From positions 6,069,151 to 6,133,150 of the forward strand of contig NC_003071.7 of NCBI RefSeq assembly GCF_000001735.4: a DNA stretch of 64,000 nucleotides, read 5' to 3'. Position numbers and translations under genes: made by a program. Of this stretch, positions 1 to 10,409 are shown one piece after another. Under the pieces are notes generated by a model. It saw nothing but the letters and a program-made list of their open reading frames with translations, had not been told where the DNA came from and ran no database searches. Within the stretch, counting starts at the first letter, position 1; each line of letters starts with the position of its first letter. This DNA comes from Arabidopsis thaliana (Eukaryota > Streptophyta > Magnoliopsida > Brassicales > Brassicaceae).

Positions 1-3
1 TTG

Positions 4-582
4 ACTATATAAGAGATAACGCATGTATGTTCGAAAATAAAATGAAAACTTGAATCTAACCGTGCAAGATATTTGAGTTAGCGGATCCAGAGAGGATCAC
101 ATCAAACTTAGCAAGTGAGAGAAACAAAGCATCAGAAACGGTATCACATGGAGAGACCTTGGTTTTGAAAACAAAACCAATCTTGTATTTCAAGTCAGAA
201 ATACGATATTGGCCACTTGTAGGATTTAGAGTGATGGTCGTAATGATCTTCCAAACACCCTCGGTTAAGCACCTTTCAAACTTCTTGATCTGCTCTCTTC
301 TCATAGCAGCATACATCTTATCACCCTATATGACAAAAATAATATAAATAATAATTAATAAGGGAAAATGATGCTTGAACCTACTATAAGGCTGGATAAA
401 ATATAAAGTTGAAACTATAATACACGTACAGCTTCATCAACCAAAATCACTTCGATGGATTCACCAGCCTTTACAGAATATTGCCTCCAAACATGAAGCA
501 ATTTAACCTGAATACGCCAAGCGTTCTTGTAAGGCTTGAGCGATTTCAAGGGAGTAAATGGAAGACGATTGGCAAGCATCAT
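4..582 (-). CDS. Partial RPA-like OB-fold (DUF223-type) nucleic acid-binding protein gene
   Basis: The gene starts at 582 (two adjacent ATGs, 582 and 579) and runs off the left edge. Exon 1 is 582-430 (51 codons), intron 429-326 has GT..AG ends, exon 2 is 325-61, and a donor at 60-59 is followed by a possible acceptor at 6-5. The protein opens with ANRLPFTPLKSLKPYKNAWR and has VKLLHVWRQYS, then GVWKIITTITLNPTSGQYR, the usual pattern of the first OB fold in plant replication protein A 70-kDa-like proteins. Such proteins bind single-stranded DNA in the nucleus; in plants many copies are transposon-borne. No stop or frameshift is visible. It could be a host gene or cargo of an element lying left of the window. 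Confidence 0.7.
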
Positions 583-655
583 TTAAAAAAAATGAAATTA
601 GAAATAAAGTTGTCTGAGTGTAAGATGAGTGAGTAGATTGAAATGAGGCGTCCGA

Positions 656-664
656 TATTTATAA
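656..664 (-). promoter_or_regulatory. TATA box of the edge RPA-like gene
   Basis: On the minus strand the sequence reads TTATAAATA, about 75 bases upstream of the start codon at 582, a normal distance for a plant core promoter with a short leader. Confidence 0.5.
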
Positions 665-804
665 GAATGAGTGGTTAGGTAAACAAAATATGCGCAAAAG
701 ATGTTATCCGTGGAATTCAAGTTTATTCCATATCAAAAATCCGATAATTATAAGAAAATATTCATCATTTCCGTAAAAGTGGATATGTATATAGGAAACA
801 CTTG

Positions 805-993
805 TGAAAAATATAAGATAATTGCAAAAGAGGATCGAAACGAAATATTAGATGTGCTATAATTATGGAGAAAATGTAAGATGATTCCAAAAGAAGATCC
901 AAACGAAATATCATATGTGCTATAATTATGGAGAAAATGTAAGATAATTCTAAAAGAAAATCCAAAAGGAATATTGTTTCATGCATAATTATG
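805..993. repeat. 63-bp tandem repeat, three copies
   Basis: Copies start at about 805, 868 and 931. Each contains GAGAAAATGTAAGAT, an AAAAGAAGATCCAAACGAAA-like core and ends in ATAATTATG. Copies 2 and 3 are exactly 63 bases long. The array lies upstream of the MULE transposase gene and is not coding on either strand in any convincing way. Confidence 0.85.
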
Positions 994-1089
994 GAGAAGT
1001 GATATACACTTAAATGTGAACGAAGATAGACAATATATTGAATGAAATTCATACGATTAGTTTCCTGGAATATAGTCGGATGAATTTAT

Positions 1090-1540
1090 GCATGAAACTA
1101 CAAAATCGGACGGCTTGTAATAAATCTATTCAATGGCCAGGATTAAACGGAGAATCCCATTTTTTTAAAACAGGATAAAAAGAACCGCGTGTTTTTTTTG
1201 GGGAAATACGAAATCAAACGGATACAAACAATTCAATTCAATGGCCAAGATTAGAGGCGAGTATCCGAAATTTTAAACCCGGGTAAAATGATCCGCATGT
1301 TTTTTTAAGTGAAGCCGCGAAATTGAACGGATAAAAACAATTCAATTGAATGGCCAAGATTATAACGTATGACCCATTAGTTTAAAACACGGGTAAAAAG
1401 GATCCGCGTATTTTTTAAGTGAAGCTGAGAAATCGAACGGACATAAACAATTCAATCGAATGACCAAGATTATAACGTATGACCCAAAAGTTATAAATCC
1501 GGGTAAAAAGGATCCGCGTGTTTTTAAACGGGTTATTTTC
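1090..1540. repeat. About 109-bp degenerate tandem repeat, four copies
   Basis: The phrase ATGGCCAAGATTA recurs at 1133, 1241, 1350 and (as ATGACC..) 1460, giving periods of 108, 109 and 110. Each unit also holds CGGGTAAAA..GATCCGCGTG and an AATCGAACGGA-like segment. The array sits in the 5' flank of the transposase gene, the position where VANDAL elements commonly carry tandem repeats. Confidence 0.85.
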
Positions 1541-2120
1541 ATGACATTAACAATTTAAACCTATAATAAAATGGTTTTTTTCAGCGAAATCTCAAATCCA
1601 ACTCACTTAACGTACGTCTCAAATAATAGAGTAGATTGAAATTAAAATCATAATTTACTTGAATCAATACAAATCGAGTAACTATATTTCATAAACCGAC
1701 AAAACAAAATTAGACATTTAATTCCAACATTTAATTCCGACATTTAATTCCGACGAGATAGGCGATTTCCGATTAACTTCCGACATTGGCTCCGTCGAGT
1801 CTGGGGAAACTTTGCTAGGTCAGCTAATCCAATTCTCCGACCGTCGATTTCTCTGGTGCTGCGTGCTACGTGAGTCGATACTGTTGGATCGGATTCTTTA
1901 TCGATCTTTGCTGCGACTACTCTGGAAACGATCCTTCTTTAGTTCTTCCATCTCCTGTAAGTATTATAGTTAGTACAATGTAATTGAATTGAATCAATGT
2001 GTAGCAGAATCAAACCATATTTGCAGAATACAATGAATGGACGAACTGAAATTGAATCAAATACTGGTACATCTCGTGGTTCAACTGGTACTAATATATT
2101 GTTTATATTTGTAGGAGGCG

Positions 2121-4556
2121 ATGAAGAAGAGGATCCAGACGAACCTACACTTTGACTATGGAGGGTACTATACAGCAGACCATGAGTGGAGTTGCAAAAA
2201 TTCAATATACGGTATAGTGTTTAAGACATCATCTTTGGAGAGAATAACATATGCGGATTTAATAGATAAGATCTGTAGAAAGATTGCTCTAGGTGGAGAG
2301 AAAAGGAATCTGAAATTGAGTTACAAGATATCTAAAGCATGGAAAGAGTCTTATATTGTAGATAATGAGGATGTGTTGATATATTTAACGTCATTGGATA
2401 AAGAGGGATTTAGACCTGTTTTGCATGTAGAGTTATGCAGTGATTTGGAAAGTAATAATAGGCAAGTTCCAATAGTAGAGCGAAGAAGTTCATGCGGTGT
2501 GAATTATGGGGAATTGGCTGCCAATGTTGTAATGGTTGCGGATGCAAATACAGGAATTCTGAGTAGTAATGAACCTATTATTGAACTAGAGGAACAGCGT
2601 GAGACAGTTAGTGAACCTATGATGCTAGAGAATGGAGTTACTGAAACTGTTATTGAACCGCTGATGATAGAGTGTGAGGTTAATGAAGATTCTGATAATG
2701 ATTATGTTAGGGAAGAATATGTTCATCTTGCACGTCCGGTACAAGAAAGTGTGGCTGCCGTTGTCAAATAATGGGAAGATGGTATTGGTGATTTAGTAGG
2801 TCAAGAATTTCGTTCTAAGGAGGCAGTATGGGATTTGATTAATAGAGCTTCAAAAGAGGAAGTGTTTGGTGTGAAAACTATTAAATCTGACCCGGGCCGT
2901 CTTATGTTAGAATGCAGTCAAGCATCATTGGGTTGTGATTGGTATTTAAGAGTTACAAAAACTTCGAGCACAGATTTTTAGTGTGTGAAGAAACACACAC
3001 AAATACATAAATGCTCTCGGTGTCCAGAGGCAACTAGATATGAAAAACAAAAAGGCACACCGCGATTAGTAGCAGATGTGTTGCATGAGGACTATCCGGG
3101 TCTTCTTAATACTCTGAAACCTAAACAAATAATGAGTATTGTTAAAGGAAGACTTGGTTTGGATTGTTCATACTCCACAGCTTTAAGAGGGAAAAAAAAA
3201 CATGTTAGTGATGTGCGTGGGAGCCCTGAAACTAGCTACAAGTTATTGTTTGCTTATCTGCACATTTTAAGGTCTCTGAATCATGGGACAATAACAGAAG
3301 TGGAATTGGATGCAGATGACAGGTTTAAGTTCTTATTCATCGCTTTGGGCGCAAGCATTGAAGGATTTAAGGCAATGAGGAAAGTTATAGTGATCGATGC
3401 AACTTTTCTGAAAACCATATATGGAGGGATGTTAGTTATTGCAACAGCTCAGGATCCTAATCATCATCATTACCCCATTGCGTTTGGTGTAATTGATAGC
3501 GAGAATCATGCTAGTTGGAACTGGTTTTTCAGAAAGTTGAATTCCATTATACCGGATGACCCGAAATTGGTTTTCATAAGCGACAGACATGGAAGCATCA
3601 TCAAGGGAGTCGCGGATTTGTTCCCGAAGGCATCACATGGACATTGTGTATGGCATTTGTCTCAAAACATTAAGAAAATGCTGGCAGGTGACAAAGAAGC
3701 AGGTATGGCCAAATTTAGGAAATTAGCTCATATTTATAATGCGACTGAGTTCAACATTAGGTATGCAGAATTTAGGAGAAAGCATCCTAATGTAGCCACC
3801 TATCTGGATCGGGCAACTGGGATTGAGAAATGGGCTAGGTGCTATTTCCAGGGAGACACGTACAACATAGATACTAGCAACTCCGCAGAGTCAATGAACG
3901 CTGTGTTTTCAGAAGTAAGGAAGTACCATCTGTTACCGATGATCGATGCGATTTTTGAGAAATTTTCTGAGTGGTTCAACACACATCGCAAAGATTCCGC
4001 GTCTGCATCGAACAAAAGGCAAGTGGTGCCTGTTGTGGAGAATATATTACACATTCGCTGTCCAATTTGTGCAAAGCTAAATGCAACTGAACTAAACAGC
4101 TTCCGACAAGAATACAGCGTAATTGGAAATGATGGTTTTTCTTATTTGGTGGACTTGGAAAGGAATACTTGTTCTTGCAGAGAATTTGATATAGACAAGT
4201 ACCTGTGCGTCCATGCTATACCTGCAGCCATAAAGCGATCTAAGATGGATTGGAATAGCCGTTCAATCTTGAATGTAAGTATCTATGGTCTTTGCTCGAA
4301 GTATTACTTGATCGAGACGTGGGCATTGGCATATTACAGAACGATTTATGTGGTGCCGCATCAGGCTCACTGGTTCTTTCCTCCTGATTATGTGGAGTAG
4401 GTCGCAAAACCGCCGGATTACACTCCAAAAAAAGGAAGGAATCAAGAAACCCGGTTTCCATCCATAGGTGAGAAGCGCCGAAAGAAGACTAATAACAAAG
4501 CTACGCGTGGCATCAACTTGAAGAGGTGGTTGCAGCCTGAAACCAATGATGATTGA
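2121..4556 (+). pseudogene. MULE transposase (VANA-like), three in-frame stops
   Basis: One continuous reading frame of about 811 codons encodes a Mutator-like transposase. A PB1/N-terminal MULE domain covers roughly residues 1-110, followed by an acidic linker, the DNA-binding MuDR-type region (WEDGIGDLVGQEFRS), the DDE MULE domain with VIVIDATF, VFISDRHGSI and SAESMN carrying the presumed D, D and E, a CHCVWHLSQN-like C2H2 signature (HGHCVWHLSQNIKK), and a SWIM zinc finger CSCREFDIDKYLCVH near 4170-4210. The frame is broken by TAA at 2769, TAG at 2979 and TAG at 4398; the last also sits in frame with a basic tail ending at TGA 4554. A likely 5' UTR intron runs from about 1957 (CCT|GTAAGT) to 2115. 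As it stands no full transposase can be made without readthrough, so the element would need a transposase in trans. Confidence 0.88.
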
Positions 4557-4559
4557 CGT

Positions 4560-4880
4560 TAACTCGTCAACTAGTACAAGAAGTTCAACTACGATAAAGT
4601 CTTTGTGTGTAAATTTGTGTTTCTCGGAATTGTCAAATATTGTTCGACAGGTTCAATTAAGAACAATCCTTTGTGTTTAAATTTGTGTTTTCGGAATTTT
4701 TAAGCATAGTTTAGTTTTTTAGTTCAACATAATTGCCAAACATAGTTCAACAGGTTCAACTACGAACCAGTCGTTGTTTGGCAAACCTAGTACAACAAGT
4801 TCATCTGGGTCAACTATAAACACGGGTGGCATCCCATTCAACGCGTTAGTTGAAATATTAGCAGTGACAGGTGGCACTGC
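4560..4880. repeat. Dispersed GTTCAA/GTTCAAC motif cluster after the transposase gene
   Basis: Between the transposase gene and the next gene there are repeated phrases such as AACAGGTTCAACTACGA, TAGTTCAAC, GACAGGTTCAATTA and ACAAGTTCATCTGGGTCAAC. Spacing is irregular (20-60 bases). The same hexamer family recurs in every other gap of the element. Confidence 0.6.
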
Positions 4881-5083
4881 GAGTACCAATCGTCGCGTTG
4901 GTTGGAATATTATTTAAGACAGGATTACAATCGATTTTACACCATTCATATTTCATCCTATCCAAAAAAAAGAGCCCACCCCACTAATAAAGGAAGCCGT
5001 CGTTTGCCAACATGGATGGATATCATTCTGTTTCCGAACTTTGTCCGACTATCAGTGGATGGACTATTTGCGTTTTTGTTGTG

Positions 5084-6244
5084 ATGGAGTTCAAGAAGTT
5101 TGTGGCACCGGATGAGTTCGACTTGGGCCTCATATTGGCAGATCGAACGGTAATATATTGCGAATATGTTTAATTTTGTTTCTTTCACATAACTTGCAGG
5201 TATATAGTTAAAATTATTTGGTGTAGGGTCCCCGTTCCCGAATCAAGGCTACCATTCCTCGTCGCCTTGCATCATTTTACTTTGATCGAATACGAGAATA
5301 TGAGTATGAGTGGATAATTATCACTAATTTCTCGGTCCGAAACGACGCTGAGTCTGTGAGAGCAACATCCCATGACTACCAGATATGGTTTATGGAACAG
5401 ACTATTGCTACTAAAGCTTTGCGAACGGATGCACTCTCGTTTTGGAATTTTACTCCTTTCGACAACATCATAGAGAAGACAGTTAACAAGTATGTGTTGG
5501 TCGGTGAGTTTTTTTGACAATTTTATAGTATTTTCTTTGAGAAATTGTACGAATACTTACTTCTATTATTATACACAAGATGCGGTAGGTGCGATTATTT
5601 GGCAGGGCCGATTGACCGAAGGCATCGACGGTGTGAAGTTTTCTTTCAAGATAATGAATCAACAGTAAGTGCCTCCATCTTCACTTATTATAATGAAACT
5701 TGGTTACTATTTTGGGATTAGTTCAAATGGTTCAAATGATATAGTTTAAACGGTTCACCTATTTTAGTTCACATGGTGCACCTATTCTAGTTCAAATGGT
5801 TCAAATGCTTTAGTTCACATGTTCACCTACTCTAGTTCAAATGGTTCAAATTGCTATAGTTCACATGGTGCACCTACTCTAGTTCAAATGGTTCAAATTG
5901 CTATAGTTCACATGGTTCACTTGGTCTATTCTGATGGTTCAAGTGCTATAGTTCAAATGGTTCAGCAGACCTAGTTCAGATGGTCATGTTCACAATTTCT
6001 GATCAAGTAAATAATTTATATGAACTGCAGCAGTGAAGTTCTCTATTGTGAAGCACACAATCAACAAGCTTTGGACTTTCAAGCTCACTTTCAGAGTCTT
6101 TGTAGTCCGGCAATTGTGGCTGTACTCGTTTGCTGGCGTGTGAGCGGTCATTCTAAACCGAAGCTTGTGAGTCATGGCCCCGTGTCAAAGGTGTTTGGTA
6201 ATCTGGAAATTCCGGAAGTTGATAAAATTTATGTAGTATTTTAG
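5084..6244 (+). CDS. Intact spliced RPA-like OB-fold protein carried by the MULE
   Basis: Four exons join cleanly: 5084-5149, 5227-5503, 5580-5664 and 6031-6244, all with GT..AG introns and matching phases, giving about 213 aa with no lesion. The start MEFKKFVAPDEFDLG is chosen because it is the first ATG before a clean donor. The middle has YEYEWIIITNFSVRNDAESV and FTPFDNIIEK, followed by VLVGDAVGAIIWQGRLT and, in the last exon, SPAIVAVLVCWRVSG and NLEIPEV. This is the order and spacing of OB folds A and B in replication protein A large subunit-like proteins (PvI/vl..., ...S..s.v.gN..iPE). The expected role is single-stranded DNA binding in the nucleus; here, inside a DNA transposon, a role in transposition or replication of the element is only inference. 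The third intron holds a motif array. Confidence 0.75.
5740..5985. repeat. 45-47 bp tandem array of GTTCAAATG/GTTCACATG motifs inside an intron
   Basis: TCTAGTTCAAATGGTTCAAA recurs at 5786, 5831 and 5878, alternating with TAGTTCACATGGTGCACCTA. About four full units and several partial ones lie inside intron 3 of the RPA-like gene (5665-6030). Individual GTTCAA/GTTCAC words occur roughly every 10-15 bases. Confidence 0.85.
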
Positions 6245-6349
6245 TTTTTGGGTACTTTGTATTATTCGTATAAACGAAGAAATTTGTAATCTGACTTTAT
6301 TATTTTAACTAATAACAAATCTTTCTATGTTTCTTTTGTAATTCCCAAA

Positions 6350-6830
6350 ATCTGTAAGCCTAGTACAACAGGTTCAGCTCGTTCAACTATAATCACTTAG
6401 TAAAATGTGTTTAACAATTTTATAATATGTAGAAACGTTTGAAGTTTACTACTAGCTCAACAAAAAATCTACTATTACTATTAAAGTGTCATTGATAAAT
6501 ATTTTTTTATAAAAATTGAAATCATGGTATGTGTTCACATAAACAACCTCTTATATGATAAGGAGTAGTTACTATGAGATCACCTCAAATGAAGTGAATT
6601 ACGTGAATATGGTCGTATATCAAATATGATTCTGCCAAAACTTTGAATATGCAAAATAAATCACAGTTAGGTTGGGTTCGACATAGTTATCAAGTATGTA
6701 CATTAAAGTTCAGCTGCAATATATGAAAACAGTGAAAAGTACATCTATGTGTATGATAGTTCAGCTGTACAACTATGTGTAAAATTCCAGCTGGCATACC
6801 GCATAATTCCAGCTGGCATACTGTATATCA
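6350..6830. repeat. Sparse GTTCAA/GTTCAG motif stretch, non-coding
   Basis: Downstream of the RPA-like gene are ACAGGTTCAGCTCGTTCAAC near 6368 and GTTCAGCTG phrases near 6710 and 6760, then a short direct repeat ATAATTCCAGCTGGCATAC twice near 6782-6822. No gene is seen between 6245 and 7212. Confidence 0.5.
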
Positions 6831-7083
6831 ACTTAAGGAATAAATGTCTGGATTTATCAACTCAAGTTAGATTTTGGTGGGTTTTGAGGATTTTCATCTA
6901 TATTTAATCATTTACTTGTGTGATAAATTGAAAATTCGAGAAAACCCTCTGCTGAAGAAGACGACGGCGTTCTTTAGCGGCGTCAAGTATTTTCCGGCGA
7001 CGAGATTTTTCCGGCAAACGACGTCATTTCTTCACAAGGTTAGGTCTTTTCTATTAAAGATATAGGGTTTATGTGGTTTATTT

Positions 7084-7180
7084 TAGTCAAGATCTAGGGT
7101 TTATAATAGTCAAGATCTAGGGTTTATTTTAGTCAAGATCTAGGGTTTATTTTTGTCAAGATCTAGGGTTTAGTCAAGTA
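7084..7180. repeat. About 25-bp tandem repeat in the leader of the first GRF gene
   Basis: TAGTCAAGATCTAGGGTTTA occurs four times with slightly variable spacers, plus a fifth partial. It lies between a pyrimidine/GAAGAAG-rich leader (6940-7050) and an acceptor-like TTGACAG before the ATG at 7213, so it is probably in a 5' UTR intron. Confidence 0.75.
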
Positions 7181-7212
7181 TTTGATAGTTTTCTATTTTG
7201 TATTTGACAGAC

Positions 7213-7668
7213 ATGCCTATCTCTTTTAAAGGAAGCTCCGACTCCTCTCCTAGTGAGAAATCTGACGGTTTCGACTACTACAATGCAATACGGGACGGAA
7301 ATTGGGGCATTCCGACTAAGTGCTACTGTGGAAGAGACGTTGAAAAGGGTAATGTGGTTGGTGGCAATCTCCACGGGAAAACAAGATTCCGACGTCCACT
7401 AAATCTGACCGAGGTGGATGGAGAACACTTGCAAAAGTGGTGGGAGGAAGCCATTGAAGAGGAGTATACGAAGTACTGTAGCCAGAAGGACAAGCGAGAA
7501 GAATGACCTCTTGCTTGGCAAGTTCCGATGTTCGAGCCCATCCACGAGAAGATACGCATTATGAATGACCGGATCACTGACCTTGAGACCCAATTATTCA
7601 AGGAACTACGATCAATGAGGAGTGCTATTAGTATCCTCCGAGCTAGAGGAGGGCGTGGTTCTCGTTGA
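7213..7668 (+). pseudogene. Small GRF-type zinc-finger protein, one in-frame stop
   Basis: The frame from ATG 7213 to TGA 7666 has one internal stop (TGA at 7504). The protein has a serine-rich start (SSDSSPSEKSD), then GIPTKCYCGRDV, GKTRFRRPLN and HLQKWWEEAIEEEY, matching the layout of plant GRF zinc fingers (C-x-C, GR..., ..KWWdeA..EE). After the stop the frame continues with a coiled-coil-like stretch and an RARGGRGSR tail. The second pair of metal ligands of the GRF finger is not obvious, so the finger may be degenerate. GRF fingers bind single-stranded nucleic acid in other proteins; the role here is unknown. It faces away from the RPA-like gene on the same strand. Confidence 0.65.
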
Positions 7669-7975
7669 ACCATGTATGAACCATGTGAACCACATTCTTT
7701 TCATTATGCAAGTATTTACTTTTGAACCATGTGAACCACTTTGTTTTAATTATGCAAGTATTTATGTATGAACCTTGTGAACCACTTTGTTTTAAATATG
7801 CAAGTATTTATGTATGAACCTTGTGAACCACTTTGTTTTAAATATGCAAGTATTTATGATTTATTACGATGTGCAACCAAAATATACAGTTGAACAGTGT
7901 AAAGTGATGAAAGATGCATTTGAACTAAACTGTTTCGAACCAGATGAACTATCTCTAGTTCAGTCGAACCAATGA
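7668..7975. repeat. 46-bp tandem repeat with TGAACCATGTGAACCAC motif
   Basis: GCAAGTATTTA recurs at 7708, 7754, 7800 and 7846, an exact 46-base period. Every unit has GAACC(A/T)TGTGAACCAC, the reverse-strand form of the GGTTCA word. Further single copies (GTTGAAC, GAACTA, TCGAACCA) follow to 7975. It fills the space between the two convergent GRF genes. Confidence 0.85.
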
Positions 7976-8179
7976 AATAACATTACAAAGTCATAAATCA
8001 AAAGTATTATAAAATCAGGGAATAATAAGGTCATAAATCCGACATTCCAAAGTCATTACAAGATATTAAAGATCTAATACAACATTACAAATTCCTGTTT
8101 CTTTTTATTACCAAACATTACGTAAACAATGGCAATGGTGATCAAGCAAAGCCACACAAAACACATTGTTAAGCAAACA

Positions 8180-8563
8180 TTACACATGTAGCTCTTTCGC
8201 CTCAGATTTGATTTTGTTAAGCTCATTTGCAATGATTCCAAATTTCTCTAGAGCATCTTCGACCTCTTCTTGCACAACATCCTCAACCCACTTAAACAAA
8301 TGACCCTATTGCACAACCCACAAACCAAATCCGACAAGTTTAGCAACTACATAAATACACAATATACACACCAACTCTACTTACATCTCTTTTGTTTGTC
8401 CACGTATTCGGATCTCTTTTGGTTTTACACCGGAAAAAGGTCTTCCGGGATTGTCTTGACTCTTGGATGTGAAGATCGTCACATCTGCTCCACACGCACA
8501 TTTCACCGGAAAACCACGGGCTCCGTCAACACCAGATGACACTGACACTGAACTTGAACTCAT
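8180..8563 (-). pseudogene. Second GRF-type zinc-finger gene, 1-base frameshift
   Basis: Exon 1 runs from ATG 8563 to a donor at 8384 (GAT|GTAAGT) and exon 2 from 8305 to TAA 8182-8180. Exon 1 encodes a serine-rich start and [12 protein letters not shown]...DNPGRPF; the remaining GRF pattern (F-R-C, then NGHLFKW-like [18 protein letters not shown] in exon 2) is only readable if a T-run near 8432-8437 had one more base, so a single-base deletion breaks the frame. Spliced length would be about 100 aa. It is transcribed toward the first GRF gene and is divergent from the unknown gene at 8971. Confidence 0.65.
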
Positions 8564-8970
8564 CGGAGTAGTTAGAGAAGGCACTCACAAAACCCTAAAT
8601 CAATTTTGCAATTCGGAACTGGAATTCGAATTTTTCGATTTAGGGATTGAAATCGTTTTTGCCTTTTCGAATTTTGAATTATGAATTTTGCATAAAGCAG
8701 ACTCTATTTTTTTAAAATTTATTTGATTTTGTCTTTGTAATTTATAAGCCCATTAAAGATGGCAAAAGGCCCAAAACGAATACTTATTTTAGGGATGCTA
8801 AAACCCCTAGTAAACGAAAGGCCCAAGCCCAACCCATTTTCTTAATCGTTCGGCGTCAAAGTTCAGATGGCACAGCCGAAGAGTCACGTCTATTCAATTT
8901 ACTCGTCTGCTTTTAATTTTACACGAAACCAGAGAATTCAAGAAATTGAAACTGTTCACCGGTGAACTAC
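8564..8970. promoter_or_regulatory. Shared intergenic/promoter region of two divergent genes
   Basis: This 407-base gap separates the start of the minus-strand GRF gene from the start of the plus-strand unknown gene, so it must hold both promoters. It contains an A/T-rich centre (8690-8740) and no coding frame. In contrast to the gaps at gene 3' ends, GTTCAA motifs are nearly absent here. Confidence 0.4.
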
Positions 8971-9811
8971 ATGGATCATCGCCAGAGCATTCAAAGAGTA
9001 AGAACGTCGGCGCCTTCCTCTCCTGCGTCTCTGACTCCAACATCACCGGATTGTTCTTCTCCACCAGCACCTGAGTGGTTAGTTGACATCGGGATTATCC
9101 GCCAACATTTGGGGGTTCCGCTTCACCGTGTAATCCCTCATGGAGCAGTGGAGCCGACGGTACCGTGGATGTGGTCTCCTTTACCAGGAGATATGGGGTC
9201 GGATTTTGTTCCAGCCCCAAGAGATTTCATCCCAGGTGAGGTTATTTGGCCCGGAAAGTTTTTTGGTCAAACGAATCTATCCGATGAGATGCATGACGCA
9301 TGTCAAATGTTCATTCAAAAGGTAAATGTAAGAATAGTGTTTCGTTGTTGCCAATGTGGTTAGGTTTAGGGTTTAATCAAATTTCAGGTTTAGGTTTTAG
9401 TTGTGTTGATTGTTGGTTATATTAGGTGAATCATATAGTGGTGGTATAGTTGTATTGATGGATATTTAGCGAGAAATTGACATTTCTATTGTTGGACAGG
9501 TGGATAATCAACACCAAGCTTATCGAAGGCATCACCGCCAACTACTCATTAAGTTGCAAGACCTGGAGAGAGGTATGAGGCGGTTGGAGGCTCATCCGAA
9601 AGACTGGGTGAGATACGATTTCGACAAAGTTGCTGACATTCCACTGCCACTAAGGAGATGGTGTGTTGAGCACGATGGATCGTCACCGAATTATGTGTGT
9701 TTCGCGGAGCCAATTCTCATTGAGGAGGACGATGAACCAGATGATGGAAGTTACTACTGGAGAGTGGATGAGCCTCCACGCGAGTATCCTCCTGACTCTC
9801 TCTTTCAATAA
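8971..9811 (+). CDS. Intact two-exon gene of unknown family in the MULE
   Basis: Exon 1 is 8971-9321 (117 codons), exon 2 is 9500-9811 (104 codons including TAA), with GT..AG intron and phase 0, giving about 220 aa. I do not recognise the family. Exon 1 begins with a Ser/Pro-rich segment (TSAPSSPASLTPTSPD), then PEWLVDIGIIRQHLGVPLHR and a Trp/Pro-rich part (TVPWMWSPLPGDMGSD, GEVIWPGKFFGQ). Exon 2 has a basic helix-like stretch (RRHHRQLLIKLQDLERGMRR), LEAHPKDWVRYD, DIPLPLRRW, and an acidic C terminus (IEEDDEPDDGS). No membrane segment or signal peptide is seen. It lies between a GRF gene and the DUF1985 gene; an accessory role in transposition or regulation is only inference. Confidence 0.6.
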
Positions 9812-9974
9812 ACATTATGTCTTTGTTTTGCTTAAGTTTGTAAGATAAATCTAAATCTAAATTTTGGTTTTAAATCTTTATTTTGCTAACTATCTATGTT
9901 TTGAATACAATGTATGAATCTAAATGTTTGAATATAACTATCTGTGTTTTGAAAGTAAATTTTGCTAACAATTA

Positions 9975-10300
9975 TATAATCAGTCGAACGGATGTACTTT
10001 ATTGGTCGAACCATTTGGACTACTTAGTCGAGCCATTTGAACTTTTAGTCAAACCGGATGAACTATTTGAACTAATCAGTCGAACCGGATGAACTATATA
10101 GGTCGAACCGTTTGAACTAACCAGTCGAACACATTTGAACCATTTGAACTAATCAGTCGAACCAAATTGAACCATTTGAACTAATAAGTCGAACCGGATA
10201 ATCCTAGTGTTGAACTATCTGAACTATCCGTTGTGACATAGTAACTTTCCAGTTGAACCATAGTAGATGAACCAAAATAAACAGTTGAACCTAAAAGACC
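9975..10300. repeat. Array of GTCGAACC..TTTGAACTA motifs
   Basis: At least eight copies of AGTCGAACC(A/G) alternate with TTTGAACTAATCAGTCGAAC-like units of about 30-33 bases. Words are GAACCATTTGAAC, GAACCGGATGAACTA and GAACACATTTGAACC. It separates the convergent 3' ends of the unknown gene (+) and the DUF1985 gene (-). Confidence 0.85.
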
Positions 10301-10409
10301 AATTACAAGCCAAATGTTTAAAATTTCACAAAAGTAAACATCATTACAATGCAAATCAAGCCAAACATTTTTAAATAAACCAATTGTTCCACAACTACCA
10401 TTAAACTGA

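Noticed and set aside
765..1052. Minus-strand 95-codon frame with repeated segments
   Set aside because: It is the 63-bp tandem repeat, whose length is divisible by three, so an open frame repeats itself.
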